Notes: generated by a model not told the origin, from the letters alone. Positions 19,389 through 29,471 are shown, counted from the first letter of the stretch. The stretch: 64,000 bases of DNA from an uncultured Burkholderiaceae bacterium (GCA_937888805.1 CALBEY010000038.1:1-64000), one strand, 5' to 3'. Translations and numbers: made by a program.

Positions 19389-21884
19389 TCATTCGTTTCT
19401 CAAAATCAGCAAGGGCGGCGTTCGAAGCACGCCGCGCAACACCACCGAGCCGGCCAGCCAGGCGCCAGGCATGCAAACTACCAGCCCAAGTATCCAAGGG
19501 GTGAGCGACCATTGCATGGCAAATTGAAACACCCAGACTGAAAGCCCCCAAGCCGCCAAGGTGGCGCCAGCTGCCGCCATCAATCCTGCTAAGGCACCAA
19601 TCATCAGCAACTCAATACGCTGAGCGCGGCTCAGTTGTTGATTGGTTGCCCCGAGCGCCCTGAGTAACGCCGACTCCCTTACCCGCTCGTCGCGGCTTGC
19701 GCTCAACGCGGCAGCCAGAACCACGACACCCGCCAAAATGGCAAAGCCAAACAATGCCTGAATCGCAACCGACACCCGATCGAGAACCGATTGCAATTGC
19801 GCAATCATCGCGCCCACATCGAAGACCGTTAGGTTTGGAAACTGTTTGATCAGTGTTTGGGTCACAGCCGATTTTTCAACAGGAAGGTATAGCGATGTAA
19901 TGAAGGTTTGCGGTTCATCAACAAGTGCTTTGGGACTTAACAGGGCAAAAAAATTGGGCTGCATACTATCCCAGTCTACTTTACGAAGGCTGGTGACGGT
20001 TACTGCCACGGGCTCACCAGCCACCTCAAAAGTAATTTGGTCACCAATTGACAAGCCCAACAATCCCGCCACGTCAGTCTCCATCGAAACCTCTAATGCT
20101 TCAGGATCAATTGCTCGGCCTGCCACCATCTCCCCATTGCCGTCGAGGGTTGGTGCGTAAGACAAATTAAAGTCACGCTGCAGCAAGCGTTGGGTCCTCG
20201 GGGATTCAAAGTCATCGACTGAAATTGATTTATCGTTTATCGCCACGACCCGACCGCGAATCATTGGGTAAAAACTCAGTTCACCGAGGTCAGCGGCTAG
20301 TAATGCTTCTCTGACAGGATCAACCTGGTCAGGCTGAATATTGATTAAGAAGCGATTGGGCGCATCAGGAGGCAACGTTTGCTGCCATCCATCCAGTAAA
20401 TCGGTGCGGACAATGGTCAACAACAAAATCGCCATCATACCCACGGCCAAGGCGCTGATCTGCGCAATCGACGAGGACTTGCGCCGAACAAGCCCCGCCA
20501 GCGCAAAACGCCAGGTGGGCCGATGCGTCAGGCGATGGCGAATCACGTCAACCAACTTCAAAACCAGTAGCGACATCAGCCCGAAGATAATGGCGGCCAA
20601 CACAAAGCCTGCCGCCAAACCAAAGCCGTACTTTGGGTTGCCGGCTATCCACCACATAAGGACAGCAAACCCCAAAAAGGCGACCAAATAGCCCGCGAGA
20701 CTATGTAGTGGGAAGGCCGGCACTTCTTGGCGCAAAATCTGCGCTGCGGAAATCTGACGCAGTGACTGCAGCGGTGGCAAAGCAAAGGCCAAGAGCAACC
20801 AAAAACCAGCATAAAGTCCTTGGGCAGCGGGCTGCCAGCCCACACCCGGCAACTCTTCGGCAATCAAGCCTTGCATCACACTGGCAAGACCAAGCTGCGC
20901 GGCCCAGCCGAGCAGCAAACCGATAAAAGAGCCGATCAGGGCCACCAAAATAAATTCCACACTCAAGAGCTTGGTGATGGTGCCTTGCGTTGCCCCAAAA
21001 CATCTCATTACCGCGATACCTTGTTGCTGACGCTGACTAAAGCGGCGTGCACCGAGTGCAATGGCAACTGCAGCAATCAAGACAGCTATCATCACCACTA
21101 ACGTTAAGAACTCATTGGCCCGATCGAGTGTGCGCATGATTTCAGGCCGACCCTCAGACACGGACAAGATCTGCTGCGCCTGATTCAATTGCGGCTCAAG
21201 CCACTTTCTGTAATCGGCAGTCACAGATTCGTCACCAGCCACCAAAAGCGCGTGAGTTACCCGGCTGCCTGGCCCCAAGAGGCCCGATGTTAGGAGGTCT
21301 TCGGCTCGTATCATGACGCGGGGCGCGACGTTGACAAACTGCATGCCACGATCCGGTTCGTAGGTGATCACCCGACTGATGATCAAATTGGCTTCACCCA
21401 CTTGCAGCTTATCGCCGACGGCTAACCCCGTGAGCGCCAGTAGCTGGGGGTCAACCCAAGCCGAACCCACTTTGGGAGACGCTTTGATGGGTTCATCCAG
21501 CGAAAACACATCGGGGGCTGTTCGCATTTCACCACGTAGCGGGTAACCATCCTCAACCGCTTTGATGGCCGCCAATTGAAGGCCGACCTCGCTACTACCT
21601 ACCATTGAGGGGAAACGCCAAGTTCGTACAGCCTGCAAACCGTCCTGCTTGGCTTTATCGAGCCAGCTTTGCGGGGCACTACCCGGTGTCTGCACCACCA
21701 AATCCGCACCCAGCATCCGAGAGGCGTCACGCTCAAGCGCCCTTGACACCCTATCGGACAAAAAGCCGACGCTGCTAATGGCTGCCACCGCCACAATTAC
21801 GGCCAACACCAAAAGCCTAAGGTCACCCGCGCGCAAATCGCGCCAAGTTTGTTTTATCGCAAAACCAAGAACCCCTGACGGCAT
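19389..21884 (-). CDS. FtsX/MacB-type ABC transporter permease (YbbP-like)
   Basis: An 831-residue membrane protein with the ten-helix YbbP layout: one N-terminal helix (about residues 20-42), a large periplasmic domain, an FtsX block of helices (about 255-390), a central helix pair, a second periplasmic domain (about 480-700) and a final FtsX block. In E. coli, YbbP pairs with the ATPase YbbA beside the thioesterase/esterase TesA. Here it follows radA by 12 nt with no ATPase gene next to it. Related proteins act in lipoprotein or envelope-stress export; the substrate is unknown. The transcript ends at the terminator near 19209. Confidence 0.85.
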   Translation of the reverse strand: MPSGVLGFAIKQTWRDLRAGDLRLLVLAVIVAVAAISSVGFLSDRVSRALERDASRMLGADLVVQTPGSAPQSWLDKAKQDGLQAVRTWRFPSMVGSSEVGLQLAAIKAVEDGYPLRGEMRTAPDVFSLDEPIKASPKVGSAWVDPQLLALTGLAVGDKLQVGEANLIISRVITYEPDRGMQFVNVAPRVMIRAEDLLTSGLLGPGSRVTHALLVAGDESVTADYRKWLEPQLNQAQQILSVSEGRPEIMRTLDRANEFLTLVVMIAVLIAAVAIALGARRFSQRQQQGIAVMRCFGATQGTITKLLSVEFILVALIGSFIGLLLGWAAQLGLASVMQGLIAEELPGVGWQPAAQGLYAGFWLLLAFALPPLQSLRQISAAQILRQEVPAFPLHSLAGYLVAFLGFAVLMWWIAGNPKYGFGLAAGFVLAAIIFGLMSLLVLKLVDVIRHRLTHRPTWRFALAGLVRRKSSSIAQISALAVGMMAILLLTIVRTDLLDGWQQTLPPDAPNRFLINIQPDQVDPVREALLAADLGELSFYPMIRGRVVAINDKSISVDDFESPRTQRLLQRDFNLSYAPTLDGNGEMVAGRAIDPEALEVSMETDVAGLLGLSIGDQITFEVAGEPVAVTVTSLRKVDWDSMQPNFFALLSPKALVDEPQTFITSLYLPVEKSAVTQTLIKQFPNLTVFDVGAMIAQLQSVLDRVSVAIQALFGFAILAGVVVLAAALSASRDERVRESALLRALGATNQQLSRAQRIELLMIGALAGLMAAAGATLAAWGLSVWVFQFAMQWSLTPWILGLVVCMPGAWLAGSVVLRGVLRTPPLLILRNE

Positions 21885-21896
21885 TACTGATCCTTT

Positions 21897-23261
21897 TTAA
21901 ACAGCTCTTATGGCGTCGATCGCATCCTGCAACCGGTGAATTGGCAAAATCTTTAACCCTTCAATGCCATGCTTTGGCGCATTGGCTGCTGGAATAATGG
22001 CCATCGAAAACCCCAGCTTTGCCGCCTCTTTCAATCGTTCTTGACCACGTGGTGCCGGTCTGACCTCACCGGCCAGACCCACTTCACCAAAAGCCACTAA
22101 CCCAACCGGTAGCGGTCGGTCGCGTAGTGAAGACAGAATTGCCAATAAAATCGGCAAATCAGCCGCTGGCTCACCAATACGAACCCCCCCTACCGCATTC
22201 ACAAACACGTCTTGGTCTGACGTGCTCACGCCTGCATGCCGATGCAAGACCGCTAGCAACATGGCCAAACGATGGCCTTCTAATCCTAGCGCCAATCGAC
22301 GAGGATTTGGAACATGAGCAGCATCAACCAAAGCCTGCACCTCAACAAGCAAAGGCCTCGAGCCTTCTTGCGTTGCCATCACGCAAGAACCCGCGACTTG
22401 TTGTTGGTGTTGTGACAAGAATAATGCCGAAGGGTTCGCCACTCCCTTTAAGCCTCGATCGGTCATCGCAAAAACACCGAGCTCGTTGACCGCTCCAAAA
22501 CGATTTTTAATCGCACGAACCAAGCGAAATGACGAGTGGGTGTCGCCTTCAAAGTAAAGCACCGTGTCAACCATGTGCTCTAAAACCCTCGGACCAGCCA
22601 AAGCGCCGTCTTTTGTAACATGCCCAATCAAAACCATCGGGATGCCCGTTTGCTTGGCCAAACGGGTTAGCTGGGCTGCGCATTCACGCACTTGAGACAC
22701 CGACCCTGGCGCTGAAGACAACGCGCTCGAATAGATGGTTTGGATCGAATCGATTACCGCAACAGCCGGCGCCCGACTGATCAAGTGTGATTCGATGACC
22801 TCAACCCGTATTTCGGGCAACAAATCAACATCACTGCCACTTAACTCAAGTCGCTTAGCTCTTAAAGCCACCTGTTGCGCAGACTCCTCACCTGTTACGT
22901 ACAAAACTCGTGCACTTTGCGACATGTGCGCCAACGCTTGAAGTAACAAAGTGGACTTACCAATACCCGGATCGCCCCCAATCAAGACCACAGCACCCGC
23001 CACCAGGCCGCCACCGAGCACACGATCAAACTCAGCCACACCAGTGGGCAACCGCGGCATTTCTTGGGCTTGAACGTCAGACAATCGCTGTATTTCAGCG
23101 CTTCCGGCCAGAGGCGTAAAGCGACTTGGTGATGTCTCGACAGGCTCGTCACGGGTTTCTTCCAACGTGTTCCAGGCTTGGCAACCCGAGCATTGCCCAA
23201 GCCACTTAGGGCTCACCGTGCCACACGATTGACACACATAGCGGGTTTTGACTTTGGACAT
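21897..23261 (-). CDS. radA: DNA repair protein RadA
   Basis: A RecA-like helicase that promotes branch migration in recombination, 454 residues. A four-cysteine zinc finger (C10, C13, C24, C27) is followed by Walker A GGDPGIGKS at 95-103, the RadA-specific IKNRFGAVNELGVF motif, and a C-terminal Lon-like domain ending near GLKILPIHRL. It sits 12 nt after alr and 12 nt before the permease gene, so all three are probably cotranscribed. Confidence 0.97.
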   Translation of the reverse strand: MSKVKTRYVCQSCGTVSPKWLGQCSGCQAWNTLEETRDEPVETSPSRFTPLAGSAEIQRLSDVQAQEMPRLPTGVAEFDRVLGGGLVAGAVVLIGGDPGIGKSTLLLQALAHMSQSARVLYVTGEESAQQVALRAKRLELSGSDVDLLPEIRVEVIESHLISRAPAVAVIDSIQTIYSSALSSAPGSVSQVRECAAQLTRLAKQTGIPMVLIGHVTKDGALAGPRVLEHMVDTVLYFEGDTHSSFRLVRAIKNRFGAVNELGVFAMTDRGLKGVANPSALFLSQHQQQVAGSCVMATQEGSRPLLVEVQALVDAAHVPNPRRLALGLEGHRLAMLLAVLHRHAGVSTSDQDVFVNAVGGVRIGEPAADLPILLAILSSLRDRPLPVGLVAFGEVGLAGEVRPAPRGQERLKEAAKLGFSMAIIPAANAPKHGIEGLKILPIHRLQDAIDAIRAV

Positions 23262-23273
23262 AAATTACCGAGG

Positions 23274-24404
23274 TTAAATGAAACGTCGAGGAACCCTCGG
23301 CGTAACCGCTGTTAACAATTCGTAACTGATGGTGCCCGCACATCGCGCCACCTCATCAGCCGTGGGGCCGCCATCCCCCCACAATACCACCACATCGCCA
23401 ACCTGAGCCTGCGGGTGATCGCTCAAGTCCACCGTGATCATGTCCATCGAAACGCGGCCAATTAGGGTGGCATGCGTGCCGTCTATGCCGACTGGCGTGC
23501 CAGTTGGCGCATGACGCGGATAACCATCGGCATATCCACAGGCCACGACCCCAACTCGCATGTCCTTGGGTGCCACAAAAGTATGGCCATAACCCACGCC
23601 CTCGCCCGCACGAACCTGCCGAATGCTGATTAGTTCAGACCGAAGCGTCATGGCACTGCGTAACCCCAAGTCAGCAGCATTTTGTTTTGCCAGCGGTGAC
23701 CCACCGTAAAGACAAATGCCTGGTCGTACCCAGACTGTTATGCCCGCAGGCGCCCAACGCAATGCAAAGGCTGCGCTGTGCGCCAAGGTTGCCGCTGAGT
23801 TACTCACACACCAATTGCCAGGCAGACCCTCAACCGCTTCTACGAAACGAGCCATTGGCGCTTCAATCCCGTCGGCACGCTCAGCGTAAGCAAAATGAGT
23901 CATGTGGGTGATCTCGTGAACCTTTCCAGCACGGGCCAAGCCTTGCAAAGACTCAAACGCGTCACGATAGTCGCCAGGCTCAAACCCCAAGCGATGCATG
24001 CCGGTGTTCATTTTGAGGTAAACATTTAAGGGTTCCGATAAAGGAACCTCAGCCAGCCATGCCAGTTGCCTTGCCTCGTGAATAACAAGCGTCAGTCCAA
24101 AAGCCTGCGCCACCGGTATGTCACTACGGTCAAAAGCGCCCTCAAGCATCAAAATCGGCTTGACCCAGCCCAACTGACGGGCTCGCGCAGCCTCTTCGAA
24201 ATCGAGAAGCGCCAAACCGTCGGCAGCAGCAAAACCAACAAAAGCGGCCTCGATGGTGTGGCCGTATGCATCGGCTTTGACCACGGCCCAAGTTTTTGGG
24301 GGTGTTTGACCTTCAGTCTGCACCCGAGACAAGAGTTGCTTAACTGAAGCAAGGTTTTCAGACAAAGCAGCGCAATTGATGGTGGCACAAATGGGACGAG
24401 GCAT
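23274..24404 (-). CDS. alr: Alanine racemase
   Basis: A PLP enzyme that makes D-alanine for peptidoglycan. VVKADAYGH holds the PLP lysine (K43 from the chosen start), and GVGYGHTFVA near residue 260 holds the catalytic tyrosine. A C-terminal beta domain with GRVSMDMITVDLS is present. I chose the ATG at 24404 (MPRPICATI) because homologues start there; an in-frame TTG 18 nt upstream extends the frame but has no ribosome site I can see. First gene of the alr-radA-permease unit; divergent from hpnC. Confidence 0.95.
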   Translation of the reverse strand: MPRPICATINCAALSENLASVKQLLSRVQTEGQTPPKTWAVVKADAYGHTIEAAFVGFAAADGLALLDFEEAARARQLGWVKPILMLEGAFDRSDIPVAQAFGLTLVIHEARQLAWLAEVPLSEPLNVYLKMNTGMHRLGFEPGDYRDAFESLQGLARAGKVHEITHMTHFAYAERADGIEAPMARFVEAVEGLPGNWCVSNSAATLAHSAAFALRWAPAGITVWVRPGICLYGGSPLAKQNAADLGLRSAMTLRSELISIRQVRAGEGVGYGHTFVAPKDMRVGVVACGYADGYPRHAPTGTPVGIDGTHATLIGRVSMDMITVDLSDHPQAQVGDVVVLWGDGGPTADEVARCAGTISYELLTAVTPRVPRRFI

Positions 24405-24516
24405 GTTAGCGGCTATACACAAAAGTGGGTGTTAATAAGCAAGACAAAGTCTACCGCAAGCTTAATTCCCGCACCGCTAAAATGCTTAGGATGATTCAAC
24501 GTCAGCCCTCATTACA

Positions 24517-25380
24517 ATGGTTATTGAATCTTTGATTAAAACGACTCAAAAACGAATGGCCGTCAACCACTACGAAAACTTCCCAGTTGCTTCGGTTCTT
24601 TTGCCGGCGTCGATTCGCACCGACGTGGTCAACTTGTACCGTTTTGCACGCTCGGCCGATGACATTGCAGACGAAGGCGATTCGCTACCGAGTGAGCGCC
24701 TAAGGTCGTTAACCCAATACCGGCAAGCCCTACACACCATCGGCGAAAACCCTCACCTCAAAAGTGTGGGCGACACCAAGCTCGACCCCATCTTTGTTCC
24801 CCTTGCTGCCACGATCATCAAGCACAGCTTACCGCTCACCCCCTTTTCAGATCTTTTGTCGGCATTTGAACAAGACATCACGACCAAGCGCTACCAAACA
24901 GAACAAAGCCTTAATGACTACTGCAGAAGGTCAGCAAACCCTGTGGGCCGCTTAATGCTGATTCTGTTTCAAAAAAACGACGCACTCAGTCATGACCAAT
25001 CTGATGCGATTTGTACCGCGCTACAAAGGATCAATTTCTTGCAAGACATCGCCATCGACTTTAAAAAAGAGCGTATATATTTATCCAAGCAATCTATCGA
25101 GGCCAACGGTGTCACGCTTGCTCACTTTGCTCAACAGCGTTGCGACAGTGCATGGCGCCGCCTCATGCAGGATCAGGTTCAGATTTGCCGAGACCTCATG
25201 CAGCAGGGTGCGCCGCTCGGTCGCCGGCTGCGTGGTCGCGCCGCCTGGGAAATGCGGCTTATTATTCAGGGCGGACTTCGAATACTTGAAAAAATAGAGG
25301 CGGTCGATTTTGATGTTTTCCGCCACCGCCCCACACTCAACAAAGCAGACTGGGCCCGACTCATTTGGCGATCAATCTAG
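24517..25380 (+). CDS. hpnC: Squalene synthesis protein HpnC (hydroxysqualene synthase)
   Basis: Trans-isoprenyl diphosphate synthase family, 287 residues. The two aspartate-rich motifs are SADDIADEGD and LQDIAIDFKKERIYL. In the three-enzyme bacterial route, HpnD makes presqualene diphosphate from two farnesyl diphosphates, HpnC turns it into hydroxysqualene, and HpnE reduces that to squalene. hpnC, hpnD and hpnE are in that order here with a 3-nt gap and a 17-nt overlap, so an operon is near certain. An internal ATG at residue 14 (MAVNHYENFPV) is an alternative start. Confidence 0.93.
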   Translation: MVIESLIKTTQKRMAVNHYENFPVASVLLPASIRTDVVNLYRFARSADDIADEGDSLPSERLRSLTQYRQALHTIGENPHLKSVGDTKLDPIFVPLAATIIKHSLPLTPFSDLLSAFEQDITTKRYQTEQSLNDYCRRSANPVGRLMLILFQKNDALSHDQSDAICTALQRINFLQDIAIDFKKERIYLSKQSIEANGVTLAHFAQQRCDSAWRRLMQDQVQICRDLMQQGAPLGRRLRGRAAWEMRLIIQGGLRILEKIEAVDFDVFRHRPTLNKADWARLIWRSI

Positions 25381-25383
25381 ACC

Positions 25384-26262
25384 ATGACACCTGATCAATA
25401 CTGCCAAGACAAAGCAGCCCGAAGTGGGTCAAGCTTCTACTATGCCTTTTTGTTTTTACCGCCGCCTCGGCGACGGGCGATTACGGCCATGTACGCTTTC
25501 TGTCGTGAGGTCGACGATATCGTCGATGACTGCACAGATGTCTCCATTGCACGAACCAAACTGGCTTGGTGGCATAACGAAGTCGAACAGCTTTTTGCTG
25601 GCTCGCCAAACCACCCAGTAACCAAAGCCCTTTTGCCTTGCTTGTCAGATTGCAAAATAGAGTCGGCACGTCTTCATGCGGTCATCGATGGCATGGAAAT
25701 GGACTTGAATCAGACCCGTTACTTAGACTGGCCTGGCCTAGAAAAGTATTGCTGGCATGCTGCTGGTGTTGTCGGTGAACTATCGGCCGGCATCTTTGGC
25801 TACCAAGATCCAAACACCATGGCATATGCCACCAAACTTGGCCTAGCCTTCCAAATGACCAACATTATTCGTGATGTTGGTGAAGATGCGCGACGCGGTC
25901 GCATCTATCTACCCGTCAGCGACCTGCAAAATTTCAACGTAAAAGCGGCAGATATTTTGTCAGGGTCATACACACCCGAGTTTGCCCAACTGATGGCCTA
26001 CCAGGCACAACGCGCACGAGCACTTTACCGCCAAGCGGCCGATCACCTGCCCGAAACGGATCGCCGCAGCCAACGGCCTGGCCTGATGATGGCCGCCATT
26101 TATGCCACGCTACTCGATGAGATTGAAGCTGATCAATGGAAGGTTTTGGATCAACGTATTAGCCTGACTCCAGTGCGCAAACTGTGGTTGGCATGGCGAA
26201 ATTGGGTTGGCGGCGCCAAACCTGTTTTAAATCAGTTGAAACGTTTTGAATCCAATTACTGA
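25384..26262 (+). CDS. hpnD: Presqualene diphosphate synthase HpnD
   Basis: 292 residues, phytoene/squalene synthase family. First aspartate motif: EVDDIVDDCTD; second: NIIRDVGEDARRGRIYLP. The N-terminal YYAFLFLPPPRRRAITAMYAF is typical of HpnD. It condenses two farnesyl diphosphates head to head. The farnesyl donor could come from IspA, also encoded in this window. The 3' end overlaps hpnE by 17 nt. Confidence 0.94.
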   Translation: MTPDQYCQDKAARSGSSFYYAFLFLPPPRRRAITAMYAFCREVDDIVDDCTDVSIARTKLAWWHNEVEQLFAGSPNHPVTKALLPCLSDCKIESARLHAVIDGMEMDLNQTRYLDWPGLEKYCWHAAGVVGELSAGIFGYQDPNTMAYATKLGLAFQMTNIIRDVGEDARRGRIYLPVSDLQNFNVKAADILSGSYTPEFAQLMAYQAQRARALYRQAADHLPETDRRSQRPGLMMAAIYATLLDEIEADQWKVLDQRISLTPVRKLWLAWRNWVGGAKPVLNQLKRFESNY

Positions 26263-27613
26263 AGCGACGAAACCAAAAATCGCGGTCATTGGTGCCGGAT
26301 GGGCCGGCTTGGCCGCTGCCAGCGAACTGTCCAACCGAGGCTGTCGAGTCACGCTGTTTGAATCATCACACACGCCTGGTGGACGAGCCCGACAAGTGTT
26401 CGACCCCGCACTTGGCATGATCGACAATGGCCAACACCTGCTACTAGGCGCCTATCAAGAAACCCTCAGACTCATGGCGCGCGATGTTCCAAAGTCTGTG
26501 TGGGAGAAAGCCTTTACACGCCTACCTTTGCGGTTGAGCTCAACTGACGGCCAGTTCCGAATGAGCGCCCCAGACTTTGGCCCTTTGTGGCTCAAGCAAG
26601 CCCTAACGCTTTGGCTCGCGAAAGGTTTCACGCTGAAGGACAAATGGCTTGCGACTCAGCTGCTGCGCCACTTAAAGTCTGCCAATGGCGTGGATGGTGA
26701 TGAACAAACGGTCACGCGCTGGTTAAAACAGCATCGCCAATCCGAGCGCCTAATTGCGTTTCTTTGGGAACCGCTCTGCCTGGCCACGCTAAACACTGAC
26801 ATTGACCAAGCCAGCGCTTGGTTATTTCAGCGCATTATCTTCGATGCCCTTTTAAGCCAACTCGACAACGCAACGGATCTGTTGGTACCGGCATTGGATT
26901 TAACAGGCCTTTGGCCCGAACATGTCTGCCCAAAAGTCTCGACCCAATTTGGGCATACCGTTCGAGCAGTCACACCGCTTGAGAAGGGCGTTCGCGTCGA
27001 TGACCAGGTTTTCGAGGGTTGTGTAATAGCCATTCCTGCCCACGGTGTTACGCGCTTGTTCGACCAGTCAAATCAGCAATCTGACCCCCACTTGTTTGAC
27101 GTATTGGGTGGATTTGAGTATCGCCCAATTACCACCTGTTACGTGGCGCTAGACGCGCCTTTTGGGCTCGAAGAGCCTCTCTTGATGATGCGTCATGGCC
27201 ACGGGTCGAGCGCAAGCACAGCACCGGGCCAATGGGTTTTCGATCGCAATCGATGCCAGCCGCTATCAGCGACAGAGAATGGTCGCTTGGCCTTTGTGAT
27301 CAGTGACTCCCAAGCTGTGCTTTCCATGCCACAACAGGACTTGGCGTTATCTCTGATGTCTCAATTGACTGGCGAACTCGGCAGACACACCCCCATTGGT
27401 ATTGTCGCCAGCCGCAGCTTTCATGAAAAAAGAGCCACCTTTGCCGCCACACCCCATCAATTACGACCGCGCAATGCCTTAGCTTGGCAGGGTATTGTCC
27501 TAGCAGGCGATTGGACTGACACCGGCTACCCGAGCGTACTGGAAGGGGCCGTTCGTAGCGGCATCTCAGCGACAGATTGTTTGTTGGCACAGCTGGGTAA
27601 AACGAACCGCTAA
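26246..27613 (+). CDS. hpnE: Hydroxysqualene dehydroxylase HpnE
   Basis: FAD-dependent amine-oxidase/desaturase fold, 455 residues. The dinucleotide-binding motif VIGAGWAGLAAASELSNRG is near the N-terminus, GMIDNGQHLLLGAYQET is the family signature, and a C-terminal LAGDWTDTGYPSVLEGAVRSG closes the FAD site. It finishes squalene formation. The start is TTG, overlapping hpnD; no in-frame ATG precedes the FAD motif. No squalene-hopene cyclase (shc) gene is in the window, so whether the end product is hopanoids or plain squalene is not shown. Confidence 0.93.
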   Translation: MNPITEATKPKIAVIGAGWAGLAAASELSNRGCRVTLFESSHTPGGRARQVFDPALGMIDNGQHLLLGAYQETLRLMARDVPKSVWEKAFTRLPLRLSSTDGQFRMSAPDFGPLWLKQALTLWLAKGFTLKDKWLATQLLRHLKSANGVDGDEQTVTRWLKQHRQSERLIAFLWEPLCLATLNTDIDQASAWLFQRIIFDALLSQLDNATDLLVPALDLTGLWPEHVCPKVSTQFGHTVRAVTPLEKGVRVDDQVFEGCVIAIPAHGVTRLFDQSNQQSDPHLFDVLGGFEYRPITTCYVALDAPFGLEEPLLMMRHGHGSSASTAPGQWVFDRNRCQPLSATENGRLAFVISDSQAVLSMPQQDLALSLMSQLTGELGRHTPIGIVASRSFHEKRATFAATPHQLRPRNALAWQGIVLAGDWTDTGYPSVLEGAVRSGISATDCLLAQLGKTNR

Positions 27614-27648
27614 GCCCGAAGCGTTTTGCGCTTAAGCCCTTTAAGCGC

Positions 27649-28041
27649 CTATGCGCGAAAGGCGGTCAGAGTCCACCAACCCAAGGCCGTCATCAGCAAA
27701 CAGCCAACCAAGCTTAAGCCCGCATAAGTCAAACCAAGACCCCAGCGCCCTTCATGAAAAAATGTCACCGTCTCGGCCGAGAATGTGGAAAATGTTGTCA
27801 GCGCCCCCAACAAACCGGTCACTAGCATTAACCGAAGGGGTGTTGGCCAGTCGGGATTGAACAATGTCCATGCAACTGCCAAGCCAATGAGGTATGAGCC
27901 ACCCAGGTTAGCCACAAACGTACCCAATGGAAATCGATCTGGGCCAGCATTAAGCCAAATACCTAGGCCCCAGCGTGACCAAGCACCAAAAGCGGCACCC
28001 ACCCCAATCGCCACGAAGTTAGTTAGCGTAAAGGCAATCAT
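27649..28041 (-). CDS. crcB: Fluoride ion transporter CrcB (Fluc)
   Basis: A 130-residue protein with four membrane helices. Family motifs: GAWSRWGLGIWLN, FVANLGGSYLIGL and TGLLGALTTFSTFSAE. Fluc proteins assemble as antiparallel dimers that export fluoride. It lies 17 nt after thrC at the end of the alaC-hom-thrC string, and I see no fluoride riboswitch, for which there is no room in the 17-nt gap. Confidence 0.95.
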   Translation of the reverse strand: MIAFTLTNFVAIGVGAAFGAWSRWGLGIWLNAGPDRFPLGTFVANLGGSYLIGLAVAWTLFNPDWPTPLRLMLVTGLLGALTTFSTFSAETVTFFHEGRWGLGLTYAGLSLVGCLLMTALGWWTLTAFRA

Positions 28042-28058
28042 CTTGTGGCCTCTCCCAA

Positions 28059-29471
28059 TTAAGATATGGTGGCATGCTCAATGATGTAGTCGCGCACACT
28101 AGCGACGTTGCAGGGCAATGTGGTGAATTTTTGAGGTCTTCCGAGTAGGTCTTCTAGGCCATAAGGCATGGGCACTGGTCGACCGAGCGCCTCTTCAATC
28201 GTCTCAGAAAACTTAGCCGGTAATGCGGTTTCAAGCACCAACATCGGTATGTCAGGTTCAACAAAAGGCTTGGCCACTTTGACGCCATCGGCGGTATGGG
28301 GATCGATCAAATTCCCAGTTTCGTCAAACACACGACGGATGGTCGCGAGTCGGTTCTCGTGATTACTGACACCAGCCACAAAGCCATACTTGGACTCAAA
28401 CTCGGACAGGTGGCTAGACAAGTCAAAGTAGCCCTCTGAGCCCAAGGCTTTCCAGAGTTTGGCAACTTGCACACTATCGCCGTCAAACAAATCAAACACA
28501 AACCGCTCAAAATTCGAGGCGCGCGAAATGTCCATTGATGGACTCGAGGTCACGTGCGTTTGGGCCGGTTTGCGAGGCCGATAGATCCCTGTGTGGAAAA
28601 ACTCTTCCAAAACGTTATTCTCATTGGTTGCGAGCACCAAACGACGAATTGGCAAGCCCATGCGCCTAGCCATATGACCTGACAAGATGTTGCCAAAATT
28701 GCCCGAAGGCACTGCAAAAGATACTTGTTGACCAGGCCCTGTGGTCGCGCGTAACCAACCCCAAAAGTAATACACCACTTGAGCGGCAATGCGAGCCCAG
28801 TTAATGGAGTTAACCGCACCAAGCCGGTACTTTTCTTTAAAAGGCAGGTCACCCGCCAAAGCCTTCACGATGTCTTGGGCCTCATCAAACACGCCACGCA
28901 CCGCAATGTTGTGGATGTTGGTGTCTTGTAACGAATACATTTGAGCGCGCTGAAACTCACTCATACGCCCATGAGGCGACAACATAAAAACCGACACCGC
29001 TGCTTTGCCTTTCATGGCGTACTCGGCCGCTGAGCCTGTGTCTCCTGACGTGGCACCCAGGATGTTTAAGGTTGCACCGCGCTGCTGCAAAACGTGGGGG
29101 AAAACCTGACCAAGAAACTGCATGGCCATGTCTTTGAATGCCAACGTTGGCCCTTCAGAAACAGACAATAGGCTCATACCGTCGCTTAATGGTCTAACGG
29201 CAACGATATCAGCGCTGCTGAATTTTTCTGGGGTGTAGGCTTGAGCCGTCATCTGACCCAACAGCTCGGGCGCTATGTCAGTCGCAAAGCAGCCCAACAC
29301 GCAAGCAGCGAGCTCTGGATAGCTCAGCTTGCGCCACGCTTCCAATTGACTGGACGATATTGAAGGTAATGATTGCGGCACAGCCAACCCGCCATCAGGC
29401 GCCAATCCCTCTAATAGGACGTCGCAAAATGGCTGGGCAGGCATCCCTCCTCGGGTTGAAACGTAAAGCAT
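28059..29471 (-). CDS. thrC: Threonine synthase
   Basis: Converts O-phosphohomoserine to threonine with PLP, 470 residues. The N-terminal YVSTRGGMPAQPFCDVLLEG is typical of the long bacterial/fungal type, and PTLAFKDMAMQFLGQV holds the PLP lysine. GATSGDTGSAAEYAMKGK is the phosphate-binding loop. Its ATG overlaps the hom stop by one nt (TGATG). No thrB is present in the window. Confidence 0.96.
   Translation of the reverse strand: MLYVSTRGGMPAQPFCDVLLEGLAPDGGLAVPQSLPSISSSQLEAWRKLSYPELAACVLGCFATDIAPELLGQMTAQAYTPEKFSSADIVAVRPLSDGMSLLSVSEGPTLAFKDMAMQFLGQVFPHVLQQRGATLNILGATSGDTGSAAEYAMKGKAAVSVFMLSPHGRMSEFQRAQMYSLQDTNIHNIAVRGVFDEAQDIVKALAGDLPFKEKYRLGAVNSINWARIAAQVVYYFWGWLRATTGPGQQVSFAVPSGNFGNILSGHMARRMGLPIRRLVLATNENNVLEEFFHTGIYRPRKPAQTHVTSSPSMDISRASNFERFVFDLFDGDSVQVAKLWKALGSEGYFDLSSHLSEFESKYGFVAGVSNHENRLATIRRVFDETGNLIDPHTADGVKVAKPFVEPDIPMLVLETALPAKFSETIEEALGRPVPMPYGLEDLLGRPQKFTTLPCNVASVRDYIIEHATIS

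Noticed and set aside
28042-28058. Fluoride riboswitch before crcB
   Set aside because: Only 17 nt separate thrC and crcB, too short for a riboswitch; none seen in the end of thrC.
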